In this document: piece by piece, positions 25,669-35,900 of the stretch
Layout: the number at the start of each line of letters is the position of its first letter
Position numbering within the stretch: the first letter of the stretch is position 1
DNA from: Verrucomicrobium spinosum DSM 4136 = JCM 18804
GTDB lineage: Bacteria > Verrucomicrobiota > Verrucomicrobiia > Verrucomicrobiales > Verrucomicrobiaceae
DNA: 64,000 nucleotides
Reading direction: 5' to 3'
Assembly: GCF_000172155.1 (NCBI RefSeq)
Contig: NZ_ABIZ01000001.1
Location: 7,101,105-7,165,104 of the forward strand
Notes under the pieces: model-generated
The model's input: only the letters and a program-made list of their open reading frames with translations
The model's database searches: none
What the model was told of the DNA's origin: nothing
Translations under genes and position numbers: made by a program

Positions 25669-27897
25669 ATGCATCCCACCTCGCTCAAGAGACCCTCCCT
25701 CGCGGGAAAATCCTGCCATGCGGCCATTGCAGCCTGCCTTCTTTGCGCCACGCTTGCCCCGGCCCAGAACCCTTCACCAGCGACCGGCAGCCTCGCAGAG
25801 GAGGTCGAACTTCCCACGGTAACCGTCACGGCGGAGACCGCCCTGCGAACCACTGAAGACCTCCGGAACATCCCTCAGTCTGTCACCGTGGTGGACAAGG
25901 AGACGCTGGAACGTCGGCAAGCGCGCACTCCGGTGGAAATGCTTCAGGAGGAGCCCGGGGTGTGGGCAGTCAGTGTGGCTGCCCAGGGCTCTCCCATCCT
26001 GCGTGGCCAGATCGGCAACCGCGTGCTCTACCTCTGGGACGGCATTCGCATCAACAACGGAGCCCTCTTTGGTGGCCCCAACGGTTTTTTCAACCAGTTC
26101 CCGGTCGGTGCGGTGGATCACATGGAGGTCATCAGGGGTGCCGGGGCCGTACAATATGGCAGTGACGCCATCGGAGGCGTGATCAACATCTTCTCAAAGC
26201 GGGCAGACTTTACGGACACGGTGCAAACCGGCGGCGAGCTCTACGGTCGCTACGGCACTAATGATCGCGAAAACACAGAGACCTTCGATTTCCACGTCAC
26301 CGGTCCCACCATGGCCTTCTCCGCAGGCCTTACTCACCAGGATGTGGACGACTACCGCGGCCCTGGTGAGGGTCGGTTGAGCCCCACCGGGTTTGAAGCT
26401 CTGGGTGGCTATGCCAATCTTGCCTTCCGGCCGGCCGAGGGGCACACTTTCCGCCTCTCCTGGATTCACAACGAACGGGAAGATGTGGACAGCTACGTAC
26501 AGTCCAAGCTGAATGCGAACGGTGTCCCCCGGCTCTTCAGCCCCACCGAGCGCCGTGGCATCGTGAAGTTTGACTACACAGCCGAGGACCTGGGTTCGTG
26601 GAGTCAAGAACTCAAGGTGTACGGGTACTACCAGTACTATGATGGCGTTCGTGATCGCCGGGTGCAGAGCGGCTCCACCATGACCACCACCCGCACGGAC
26701 ACTGAGCAGGATGTCCTCGGGGCGGGCATTCAAAACGCCGCGCAGTGGGGCAGGACACGGCTGATCTACGGCATGGACTACCGCCGGGAAGACCTCGGCT
26801 CCACGCTCACCCAGACGACGCGCCGCCCGGGTTCCACAACGGTTGCAGAGCCTTTTGGCAATACTCCTGACGGCAACTACGATGTGTTCGATGCATTCAC
26901 CACACTGGAGTTCCGCCCCACAGACGCCCTCCTGCTCTCGGTCGGTGCCCGCTTTGAAAACTCCCATCTCGACTCCGGCCCCGTAGCGAGGGATGTCATT
27001 CCGGACGCCGGCTATGATGTGGACGACCTGCGCGTGGACAAGTCCTGGCAGTCGGTGACATGGAACATCGGTGCCATCTACAGCCTCAACAAAGAGTGGG
27101 ACCTCGTGGCCAACATCGGCTCCGGCTTTCGCGCTCCGACTTACTCTGATCTCCTGAGTGCCGGACCCCCAGTGTTCTCCAGCAGAGTCGCCTCACTGCC
27201 CAGCCCCGACCTGGATCCTGAGAAGTCCATCTCCTACGAGGTTGGGCCCCGGTTCCACTCGCAACGCACCTCCGCCTCCCTTGTGGGGTATTGGACCCAG
27301 CTCTACGATCTCGTGGCTACGGAAACCTCAGGCACGGTGGTGATCCCTGGCCAGGGCACGTTTGAGGCGCAACGGAAGTCCAATAATGGGGAAGGCTATG
27401 TGGCAGGTGTTGAGTTTGCCCTCACCTACGATCTTGATGACAACTGGACGCTCTTTGGCAATGCCACCTACACCTATGGTGAGGATACCAATGCCAATGC
27501 CCCACTGCGCTTCATGCCACCCTTGTATGGCGTGGTGGGGCTCCGGTACACCGCTCCCTCCCGCCGTTGGTGGGTGGAGGTGGTGGAGGTCCTCGCCGAC
27601 CGCCTCCGCCGGCACGCCCCCACCGATGAGCAGGATGCCGGCTTCTCCACCGATCCGGCCTATGGCTCCCCCAACAGCTCCAACAACCCGCCTCTGCGGG
27701 ATGACTACGAGATCCCCGGCTGGGCAGTGACGAATGTCCGCACCGGCTTCAACATCTGGCAGCGCGACAACCGGTCCTTTGACGTCACGGTGGACTTCAA
27801 CAATGTTTTTGATACCCGCTACCGGGAGGCTTACTCCCAGCAGCAGAAGGTGGCTCCGGGCTTTGGGGTTGTTGTGGGCGCACGGTTGACCTTTTAA
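25669..27897 (+). CDS. TonB-dependent outer membrane receptor (haem-type candidate)
   Basis: A 742-residue outer-membrane receptor. After a signal peptide (to about residue 33) comes a TonB box region (LPTVTVTAE) and the plug domain (NIPQSVTVVDKETLERR, RGQIGNRVLYLWDGIRINN, VIRGAGAVQYGSDAIGGVIN). A 22-strand barrel follows and ends with NNVFDTRYREAYSQ and a terminal Phe (GARLTF), as needed for barrel assembly. The plug matches the haem/cobalamin group of receptors. It begins a tight operon: the CobN-like gene starts 3 bp after its stop, then ExbB-like and DUF2149 genes. The substrate is probably haem or another metal tetrapyrrole. The 279 bp upstream hold an 8-bp inverted repeat (25449-25456 and 25497-25504) but no clear riboswitch. 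Confidence 0.92.
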   Translation: MHPTSLKRPSLAGKSCHAAIAACLLCATLAPAQNPSPATGSLAEEVELPTVTVTAETALRTTEDLRNIPQSVTVVDKETLERRQARTPVEMLQEEPGVWAVSVAAQGSPILRGQIGNRVLYLWDGIRINNGALFGGPNGFFNQFPVGAVDHMEVIRGAGAVQYGSDAIGGVINIFSKRADFTDTVQTGGELYGRYGTNDRENTETFDFHVTGPTMAFSAGLTHQDVDDYRGPGEGRLSPTGFEALGGYANLAFRPAEGHTFRLSWIHNEREDVDSYVQSKLNANGVPRLFSPTERRGIVKFDYTAEDLGSWSQELKVYGYYQYYDGVRDRRVQSGSTMTTTRTDTEQDVLGAGIQNAAQWGRTRLIYGMDYRREDLGSTLTQTTRRPGSTTVAEPFGNTPDGNYDVFDAFTTLEFRPTDALLLSVGARFENSHLDSGPVARDVIPDAGYDVDDLRVDKSWQSVTWNIGAIYSLNKEWDLVANIGSGFRAPTYSDLLSAGPPVFSSRVASLPSPDLDPEKSISYEVGPRFHSQRTSASLVGYWTQLYDLVATETSGTVVIPGQGTFEAQRKSNNGEGYVAGVEFALTYDLDDNWTLFGNATYTYGEDTNANAPLRFMPPLYGVVGLRYTAPSRRWWVEVVEVLADRLRRHAPTDEQDAGFSTDPAYGSPNSSNNPPLRDDYEIPGWAVTNVRTGFNIWQRDNRSFDVTVDFNNVFDTRYREAYSQQQKVAPGFGVVVGARLTF

Positions 27898-27900
27898 GCC

Positions 27901-30900
27901 ATGCCTCCATCACGCCTCCTCTGGGGTGGGTTGTTCGCGGCGCTGCTGTTGGGCAGCGCCGCTCTTCCCCTTCAGTCAGCCACCGCCCCGCCTCCTCCCA
28001 CAAAGATCGCCTTTGTAGGGGTATGGGACCGGTCCATGGCCTTGGTGGATGCCGCCTGCCGCGAGCAGGGCCTGGCAGCCGTCTTTGCCAGGGCGGGTGA
28101 GTTTGGCAGGAGCACGGAGGCGGAGAATCCGGAGACGTTTCCTCTGGTCATGGTCTTGAACTTGGAGGCCGCCGAATCTCCCGGCCTGACAGACAGACTG
28201 AAAGCCACCAGGGAGAAAAACCCCCAACAGCGGGTGCTGGCCCTGGACACGCGGAGCAGTCATGTGGAGCTGGACAAGGCGGGCCTCCTGGAACAGGACC
28301 CAAAACTGATGGCCTACTGGCGGGCCAATGGTCCCGTCAACCTGAAACGCCTGATGCAATACTGCCGCGTGACCTACCTGGGCGCAGAAGGCGTGATCGA
28401 GCCGCCGGTGATCATTCCGGAGTTTGGCTATTATGATCCTGATCACGAGGCGTCGTTCGAGGAGTTCACCGCCTACCGCGAATTCAAACGATCCAGGCAC
28501 CGGTGGAAGGAAGATGCGCCCACCGCGGTGATCATCATCCAGCAGTCTTTCTGGATCACACGGGACCTGAAGGTGGTGAACGCCCAGATCACCGCTCTTG
28601 AAAAACAGGGGTTGAATGTCGTGGTGGTGTTTGGAGATCGCGAAGGACGCATGACAGAGCTGGTGAAAGCCGCCCACCCCACGTTGCTTGTTGAGGACCG
28701 GCATGGCTCCATGTGGCAGAGCAATGCCGTGATCAAGGAACTGGATGTGCCTTACCTGCGGCCCATTTCCATGCTGGGGTACACCGTGGATGAATGGCGG
28801 AAGGATCCCCGCGGGCTGTCTGTGAGGGATGTGGGCATGTTTATGTCCCTCCAGGAATCCTGGGGCACCATCGAGCCCGTGGTGGTGGGCGGCTTGCATG
28901 CGAACATCCAGGGCTTTCGGCTCCATGAGCCCATACCTGATCGCATTGAAGCCTTTGCGGCCCGTGCCGCCCGCTGGGCAAGGCTCAAGACGAAGCCTGC
29001 CGCCGGGAAGAAGCTGGCCCTCATCTACTACAACAAGGGGCTCGGACAGGATGATCTGGTTCGCGGCAGCCCCACAGGCGCCTTTCTGGACGGGCCGGAG
29101 AGCCTGGTGCGCTTTCTGCCGAGGCTGCAGCAGGCTGGATACCAGGTCAAAGACCTGCCCGCCTCCGCAGCAGAACTCATCTCAACGATGAAAAAGCGCG
29201 GCCGCAATCTCGGCCCATGGGTGCAGGGCGACCTTGAGAAACTTGCCGATGAAGGCAATCCCGTGCTGATCCCCCTTTCGACGTATCAGCGCTGGTTTCA
29301 GGAAAAACTAAACGAGGCCGGCCGGAAGGCGGTGGTGGAGAAATTCGGCCCGCCCCCGGGACGTCTCATGGTGGTGAAGCGCAATGGCGAGCCCCATCTG
29401 GTGATCCCGCGCATCGACCTGGGGAACGTGATCCTCACGCCGCAGCCTGAGCGGGGTGAGAAACAGGATGACAAGCTTTTGCACTCCCGGGATGTGCCCC
29501 CACCTCACAACTACCTCGCCTTCTACTGGTGGCTGGAGGAAGGATTCCACGCCGACGCCATCGTGCACTGGGGCACGCACGGCACTCTGGAACTGCTGCC
29601 CGGCAAAGAAGCGGGGCTCTCAGAAGATTGCTGGAGTGACATCTGCGTGGACCGGTTGGCGGTCGTGGACCTCTGGATCACTGACAATCTGGGTGAGTCC
29701 ACGCTCGCCCGTCGCCGCTCCTATGCCGCGCTCGTGGATCACATGGTACCGCCTGCCGTGGGTGCCGGATTGAAGGATGAGTTCAAAACCCTGCACGACG
29801 ACATTCACAAGTTCAACACTCTGGAAAACGGACTGCTGCGGGAGGAGTTCAGGAAACGCATCAGCCAGCAGGCACGTGCGGAATCCCTCCATGACATCGC
29901 CAAAGCATCTGCGGGAGAGGACCCGTATGCCGACGAGGCGATTGCCCGGGTGGACCAACACCTGCACGAGCTCTATGATTCCCAGACCCCGCTACGACTT
30001 CATGTCCTGGGCCAGCCGCCCGTAGCTGAGGATCTGGCACCGTACCTCGTTTCCATCCTTGGAGAGGGCTTTCTGCAGCATCTGGGTGATGCCAGTCCCT
30101 TGATCAAGAATCTGGCCCCGGAGAAACAACAGCAGCGCGACGCGGCAGCTCATCTCCTGGGCGGGGTGCTTGATGGCAAAGCAAACCCACCCTTCACCCC
30201 GACTCCTGACCTTGAAAGGGATCTGGCCTTCGCCCGGGAGATGAAAGACCGGCTCATGCAGGCAGATCGCGAGATCACGGGCATGCTCCATGCACTGGCG
30301 GGCGGATACATTGAAGCAGGCCCGGGTCCTGAGCCCATTCGCAACCCCTCCACCGTGCCCACGGGGCGGAATCTTTATTCCCTCAATCCCGAAGAGATTC
30401 CCAACAAGGCAGCATGGGAGGTGGCCCGGAAACTCGTGGACGATCTCCTGGCCACCCGGCACCCCAAGAAGATCGCCATGGATCTCAATGGCATGGAAAC
30501 CATGCGCGACTATGGTGTGATGGAAGGCCAGATCCTCTATCTCCTGGGTGTGCGCCCGGTGTGGAACCGGAGCAATCTGGTGATCGATGTTGAACTCATT
30601 CCCGCAGAGGAACTCAAACGCCCGCGTGTGGATGTGTTTGTGGCCATGGGAGGACAGTACAAAGAAAACTTCCCCTCCCGCGTGACCTTGCTGGACAAAG
30701 CCGTGAAGCTGGCCGCCTCCGCACCGGAAGCAGGCAACCCCGTGAAGGCAAGCGTGCAGGCCATGGAGGCACGGTTGCAGCAGCGCGGCTTTTCCAGCGC
30801 CCGGGCCAGCCAGTTCGCCGGAGCCCGCATTTTTGGCACCAAACCCGGCAACATGACCGGTACCAACATCCTGCATCTCGTGCCCCGCTCAGGGGTGTGG

Positions 30901-31857
30901 GACAAACCCGACGAGATCACCGGGGTGTACATGGACAACATGAGCTTCGTGTACTCTGGTGACGTCTGGGGGGAGAAGATTGAAGGGCTCTACGAAGAAG
31001 CGCTCCAGGGCACGGACACGATTCTCCGGGTCTGGGCCTCGAACATGACAAGCCAGCTCTCCAATCACCATGCTTATGAGTACCTGGGTGGACTCAATAT
31101 GGCAGTGAAGAAAGTGACTGGCAAAACACCGCAGGCTCTCATCGCGGATGTGCGCAGTCCCTCAGGAGCCCGGGTGAGGGACTTCGAGGAAGTGCTGGCC
31201 ACCAACCTAAGATCGGAACTCCTCAACAGAAAATGGCTGGAGGGCATGAAGGGCCACGACTATGCCGGGGCAGGACACATCACCGAGCTGGTAAAGAACT
31301 CCTTCGGTTGGTCCGTCACCCGCCCGGAGAGCATCTCACAAGACACGTGGAAGGACATCTACGAAGTGCTCGTCAAAGACCGGTACGAACTCGGCCTGGA
31401 GGCCTGGTTTGAAAAGGTCTCTCCACACGCCCGGCAGGAAATCACCGCCACCCTGCTGGAGGCAGCCCGCAAGGGCTTGTGGCAGGCCACCCCTCAGCAG
31501 ATCGAAGACCTCTCCCGGATTTACGCGGAGTCCATTCAGCGTCACGGTGAATCAGGCGGACTGGTCGGCGGCGGGAACACCCGCCTCGTGGACTACTCCA
31601 CTAAAGCTCTTCAGATGACCGGGGCCGACGACGATGCCCGGCGCGTGGCCGCGATGCAGGAATCCCTGGCTCAATCTGCCGGAGGCGAATCCAAGGAGAA
31701 AGTTGCGGGAACGAAGCTGGACCAGAAGCCCGTGCAAGAGACACGGCAGGAACTGGAGCCCCCCGCCACCAAGCCCCAGCTCTGGAAGTACGCCGCAGCG
31801 ACGCTGCTGGCACTTCTGCTCGCGGCAGGCTTCTTCAAGAAATCAGGTGCCCTATGA
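27901..31857 (+). CDS. Membrane-anchored CobN/HmuS-like chelatase
   Basis: A 1318-residue CobN/BchH-superfamily protein. The diagnostic motif HWGTHGTLELLPGKEAGL starts at His556, and DLNGMETMRDYGVMEGQILYLLG plus NMTGTNILHLVPRSGVWDKPDEI are the other conserved blocks. Unlike cytoplasmic CobN it has an N-terminal signal-like segment (LLWGGLFAALLLGSAALPLQSA) and a C-terminal membrane helix (YAAATLLALLLAAGFF), so it should face the periplasm and be tethered to the inner membrane. No CobS/CobT ATPase genes are nearby. With a TonB receptor, an ExbB-like channel and DUF2149 it matches the Bacteroidota HmuS context, where the protein is reported to remove iron from haem. Dechelation of imported haem is the favoured role; cobalt insertion is less likely. 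Confidence 0.88.
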   Translation: MPPSRLLWGGLFAALLLGSAALPLQSATAPPPPTKIAFVGVWDRSMALVDAACREQGLAAVFARAGEFGRSTEAENPETFPLVMVLNLEAAESPGLTDRLKATREKNPQQRVLALDTRSSHVELDKAGLLEQDPKLMAYWRANGPVNLKRLMQYCRVTYLGAEGVIEPPVIIPEFGYYDPDHEASFEEFTAYREFKRSRHRWKEDAPTAVIIIQQSFWITRDLKVVNAQITALEKQGLNVVVVFGDREGRMTELVKAAHPTLLVEDRHGSMWQSNAVIKELDVPYLRPISMLGYTVDEWRKDPRGLSVRDVGMFMSLQESWGTIEPVVVGGLHANIQGFRLHEPIPDRIEAFAARAARWARLKTKPAAGKKLALIYYNKGLGQDDLVRGSPTGAFLDGPESLVRFLPRLQQAGYQVKDLPASAAELISTMKKRGRNLGPWVQGDLEKLADEGNPVLIPLSTYQRWFQEKLNEAGRKAVVEKFGPPPGRLMVVKRNGEPHLVIPRIDLGNVILTPQPERGEKQDDKLLHSRDVPPPHNYLAFYWWLEEGFHADAIVHWGTHGTLELLPGKEAGLSEDCWSDICVDRLAVVDLWITDNLGESTLARRRSYAALVDHMVPPAVGAGLKDEFKTLHDDIHKFNTLENGLLREEFRKRISQQARAESLHDIAKASAGEDPYADEAIARVDQHLHELYDSQTPLRLHVLGQPPVAEDLAPYLVSILGEGFLQHLGDASPLIKNLAPEKQQQRDAAAHLLGGVLDGKANPPFTPTPDLERDLAFAREMKDRLMQADREITGMLHALAGGYIEAGPGPEPIRNPSTVPTGRNLYSLNPEEIPNKAAWEVARKLVDDLLATRHPKKIAMDLNGMETMRDYGVMEGQILYLLGVRPVWNRSNLVIDVELIPAEELKRPRVDVFVAMGGQYKENFPSRVTLLDKAVKLAASAPEAGNPVKASVQAMEARLQQRGFSSARASQFAGARIFGTKPGNMTGTNILHLVPRSGVWDKPDEITGVYMDNMSFVYSGDVWGEKIEGLYEEALQGTDTILRVWASNMTSQLSNHHAYEYLGGLNMAVKKVTGKTPQALIADVRSPSGARVRDFEEVLATNLRSELLNRKWLEGMKGHDYAGAGHITELVKNSFGWSVTRPESISQDTWKDIYEVLVKDRYELGLEAWFEKVSPHARQEITATLLEAARKGLWQATPQQIEDLSRIYAESIQRHGESGGLVGGGNTRLVDYSTKALQMTGADDDARRVAAMQESLAQSAGGESKEKVAGTKLDQKPVQETRQELEPPATKPQLWKYAAATLLALLLAAGFFKKSGAL

Positions 31858-32492
31858 TGGAACTCATTCAAAACTCCCTCCACCTGCTGTCCAACACGCT
31901 TCTGCTGCCCACTCTGCTGACCATGTTGGGACTGACGGCCTGGACCGCACTCCTGACGGGTGGACTGCTTCGTGAGGCCTGCATGCGACCACGGGTTCGC
32001 GGACTCCTCCGCCGTGCCTCAAGTCTGGCCAGGGTTCAGCCAACAACCTCAGCCCAGGCCTCACCTACCATACAAACCATGGAAGCCCTGCGCAGTTGCC
32101 CGGTGGGAATTCCCGCACGATTCATTGAGCGTCTGGGCGACGCCCATGATGACCGGCTGGAATGCCACAAGGCACTGGAGGATGTGGAGTCTGATGTCGC
32201 CGCAGCCCTGGCCAGGCTCACCTGGCTCACTCGAGTGGCCCCCATGCTGGGACTCATGGGCACCCTCATTCCGCTGGGTCCGGCTCTGACCGGCCTGGCA
32301 GCTGGAGACATGGCGATGCTCTCTGGAAACCTCGTGGTGGCGTTCACCGCCACGGTCATCGGCGTACTCATCGGTTGCGTTTCCTTCTCGCTCGGCCTCG
32401 TGCGGCGCAACTGGTACCAGCGCGACATGAGTGACCTCGAATACATCATTGCCCGTCTGCATCCGCCACCTCCCACCTCCAAAAGTATATGA
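31854..32492 (+). CDS. MotA/TolQ/ExbB proton channel family protein
   Basis: A 212-residue inner-membrane protein. Its first helix (LLPTLLTMLGLTAWTALLTGGLL) and the later pair (RVAPMLGLMGTLIPLGPALTGLA, then NLVVAFTATVIGVLIGCVSFSLGLV) are the ExbB/TolQ layout; the Pro/Gly-rich GLMGTLIPLG is the family signature. Its ATG overlaps the chelatase stop codon (ATGA), and its own stop overlaps the next start, so the three genes are translationally coupled. It probably couples the proton gradient to the TonB receptor or to the chelatase step, with the DUF2149 protein in the place of ExbD. Confidence 0.9.
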   Translation: MMELIQNSLHLLSNTLLLPTLLTMLGLTAWTALLTGGLLREACMRPRVRGLLRRASSLARVQPTTSAQASPTIQTMEALRSCPVGIPARFIERLGDAHDDRLECHKALEDVESDVAAALARLTWLTRVAPMLGLMGTLIPLGPALTGLAAGDMAMLSGNLVVAFTATVIGVLIGCVSFSLGLVRRNWYQRDMSDLEYIIARLHPPPPTSKSI

Positions 32493-32845
32493 TCCGCAAA
32501 AAAAGAAAGTGGGATGACGCCAGCGACGAAGATCCGGGTGCCGGATTGCTGAACCTCTTTGACGTCTGGATCGCCTTTGCCGTAGCCCTGCTGCTCGCGC
32601 TCGTCAGCTATGACACCCTGGCCCAAAAAGCCAGCACCTCCCGCACCGTCACCGTGATCAAAAACGAAGGCACTCCCGAGATGGAGATCATCACCAAAGA
32701 GGGACAGAAGATGGAGCGCTATCGCGCCAGCACGGAAACGCTCGGCGGAGATGGCGAACGGCTCGGTACGGCGTACCGCTTGAAGTCAGGGGAAGTCATC
32801 TATGTGCCGGAATCGGCCATGCCCAAATCAGCCCCCGGTCCGTAG
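32489..32845 (+). CDS. DUF2149 domain protein
   Basis: A 118-residue protein with one membrane helix near the N-terminus (LLNLFDVWIAFAVALLLALVSYD) and a small C-terminal domain (GERLGTAYRLKSGEVIYVPE) typical of DUF2149. The topology, short cytoplasmic arm, helix, then periplasmic domain, is that of ExbD/TolR, and it directly follows the ExbB-like gene with a 4-bp overlap. It is likely the stator partner of the channel. The operon ends here; 143 bp separate it from the convergent cytochrome gene. Confidence 0.88.
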   Translation: MIRKKRKWDDASDEDPGAGLLNLFDVWIAFAVALLLALVSYDTLAQKASTSRTVTVIKNEGTPEMEIITKEGQKMERYRASTETLGGDGERLGTAYRLKSGEVIYVPESAMPKSAPGP

Positions 32846-32956
32846 TCACGGCATGGAGGGATCACGGAAATGAGCCGATGGTGACATTGGGACCTGGCGG
32901 GCCGAGGAATTCTCCGCGCCCGCACCGCCTACCGCGCCAGAGCCAACGCATTGGCC

Positions 32957-32982
32957 TGACGCACTGCCCACTGACACACTGG
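32957..32982. repeat. Degenerate CACTGAC-type tandem repeat
   Basis: The stretch GACGCACTGCCCACTGACAC and the bases after it hold about three imperfect CACTGNC units, ending 6 bp before the stop codon of the minus-strand gene 32989-37632. It shares CACTGACACACTG with the exact octamer array at 13605-13644, which also follows a minus-strand stop codon. Confidence 0.55.
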
Positions 32983-32988
32983 TTCATC

Positions 32989-35900
32989 TCACTTCGCTTC
33001 CAGTTTCAAATAATCCAATCCCACCATGAAGGCCTGGGCCGCGGCAGGATTCGCACCGCTGATCTTCACCACCAGCTTGTGATCCCCCGGTTGCAACACA
33101 TGGGTGCCCCAGTCCAGTTCTCCGGTGGAGATTACCGAGACGCTGTAAAGGTCCAGACTGGCCGCGGGAATGACCTCCCCGTCCAGGATCACCTCAATCG
33201 AGGCGTAGTCACGCGCTTTTGTGAGCGCAGCTTTGAGCGTGTACTTGCCGGCCTTGGTCACGGGAAGCGTGATCGCCATCGTCTCGCCGGGCGTGCCACC
33301 GGTCCACCAGAGCTGGCGCGCCTGGCTCCATTGGCCGCCAAAGCCACCCATGTTCTGGGCCCTCGCCTGCCCCTTGCTCACCGTGACTCCCTGCATGGTT
33401 TCCCCTTCGATCGCCCCTTCCACTTTGGCCGCCGCAGCGGCTCCCCCTCCGGCCGTCTGCTGCTGAAGGTACGCCACCAGATTCACCACCTGCTCCGGAG
33501 GCAGCGCGTCGAACTGGCCTTCGGGCATGGTGGAGAACTTCGAAATTTCGCGGCTTTTCACCTCTGCCTTCGTCAGGCTGAATTCCACCCCGCCCGGCAT
33601 CACCACCTTGTACCCGCTGTCTGTCTCCTCCTGCACGATGCCGCTGAGCACGCGCCCGTCATTCATGGAGAAGAGGTTGAGCTGATACGCCTTGCCGATG
33701 ACGGCATTGGGATCCAGCACGTTCTCCAGAAGATAGTCCAGATTGCCCCGGTTCGAGCCTGTCAGATCCGGTCCCACGTTCGCCCCTTCACCCAGCATGC
33801 GATGGCAGGCTCCGCAGGTGCCTCCGTACATCAGCTTGCCCTGGACCAGATCCGCCTTCTTGAGGCGTTCAGGAGTCAACAAGGCCTTGTACTTCGCCTT
33901 CCGTTGGGGCAGGTCCGCCTTGCTGGCGTTCACGGTGCCCCATACCTTTTCAATCAGGCCATCCACCTCCGGATTCTTGAGCGCCTGCAACTGCCGCACG
34001 AGGAAGGGCGACAAAGCATCCCGGGCAATGGACTTGTCTTCCACCCCTCTGAGAAGCGCCTGGGCCCCCGCAGCCGAAGATGCCAGCGTGGCCACGGCAT
34101 CCGCCTTCTCGGCCGGAGCAAGCGAGGCATACACCTTCGTCAGAACGACCGGCGTCTCCGGATGTGAAAGGGACGCCAGCGCCTGCACCGCACTGCGGGT
34201 GAGCGCAGCATCTCCATTCACCACCAGCTGCTGCATGAGCACCGCACTTTGATCATCCCGCACCTGCAAAAGCACTTGCAGAGCACGGTCCCGACGTGAA
34301 CCCGCAGCGGCCTTGTCCATCAACAACTCCCGGTGCTTCTGCACTGCGGCCGGGTCACCAAAGTACGCAGACAGTTCATCCACCAGCGCCTTCACCGGCT
34401 CGGAGGCTCCGGCGCGGAGTTTCCCTGAGATGCCTGCCCACTCTTTGGGCGCCGCGAGTTTCCCAGAACCCCTGGCGGAGGCCACCAGCAGGTTGAGCAG
34501 CCTCTCCCTTTCGCCAGCATCATCATTCACCGCTATGGCCGCCAGAATGGCCTGCCGCCCCTCATCGCTGCCCGCCATGCGGCGGTAGATGTATCCAGTC
34601 ACCTGTTCAAGCTTGCTGGAGGCCGCAAGCTTCAGCCCTGCTTCGCCATCCGCCCCGACAAGAGGCTCAATGCCATACCAGAGCAGGAGCGGGATGTTCG
34701 GATCCTGCTTGTCTTCCTCGCGCCCGATCAAACCCAAAGCGATCTTGGATCGCTCTGGCAACGGAAGACGCTGCAGCAACGAAGCGAGCTCGCGACGCAC
34801 CAGGGGCGACTTCTCCTGCTGGGCAAGTCGCTCCAAAGCATCGTGAAGGGCAGGCCGGTAAGCGATGCCCAACTGGCCCATCAGGCGCACCGACCAGGCA
34901 CGCAACTCAGGCTCGGGCCGGTCCAGCAGGCTGGTCAGGAGAGTTTGCTCAACGGAGCCGATGACCGAAAGCCCCCACAAAGCCTTCAACCGGCGCTCCA
35001 CCGGACCAGATCCATTCAGGGCTGCCCGCAGAGCGTCTTTGGCCGGGTCATCCACCCGCCCGTCTTCCGCCTTCTCCATCAACAGGCGCTGCGCCATCCT
35101 AGCCTGCCAGGAGTTCGAGGAGTCCAGGAGCATTCCGACCAGCGCCGTATCGCTTTTGCCCGCAGGCAGGTCCTTCGCCCATGCAGTGTTGAGCTGGTCA
35201 TACACCACCCGGAAAATTCTGCCGTTTGTGCGGTTCCAGATCTGAACGTCCTTGTGGTGGCAGGTCTGCTCGTCATACCAGTCCGAGACATACAGCGCCC
35301 CGTCCGGCCCCACCCGCTGGGTCACGGGAATGAACCAGTGATCGTTCGACCTCATGAAATCCGGCCGGCGCTGCCCGGTGTACCCACTCAGGGCGGGCTC
35401 CACCGCATTGTGCACCAGGCGATGCCCGTGGAGGTTGCCAAAGAGCAGCGCGCCGCGGTAGAGTTCAGGGAAATTATCTCCCTGGTAGATGGCAAGCCCG
35501 CAGTGGGCATGGCCGCCGCCGGCCTGGTCGGTGCTGGCGGGCACAGCCAGGTTTTTCAGCTCCTTGCGATCGCCCCAGGCGGCATGGTCCTTGACCTCGC
35601 CGGCGTAGTGACGGTGCTCGGCGATGGTCTTGATGTCGTCATACGTGTAGGGGTTGAAATGCTGCCCTGCCTGCCGTTGATACCTTCCACCCGGCAGGAT
35701 GTGGTAGAGGTGCGGGATGACACACGCGGTGACAAAGAACTCGCCGTGGTCATTGAAGTCCAGCCCCCAGGGATTGCTGGTGCCGTGGGCAAACACCTCA
35801 AACTTGTGCTGCGTGGGATGATACCGCCACACGCCGGCGTTCAGGGGCTGGCGCTCCTTGTCCGGAGTACCTGGCCTGCCCACCAAGGAGTGCGTGAAGA

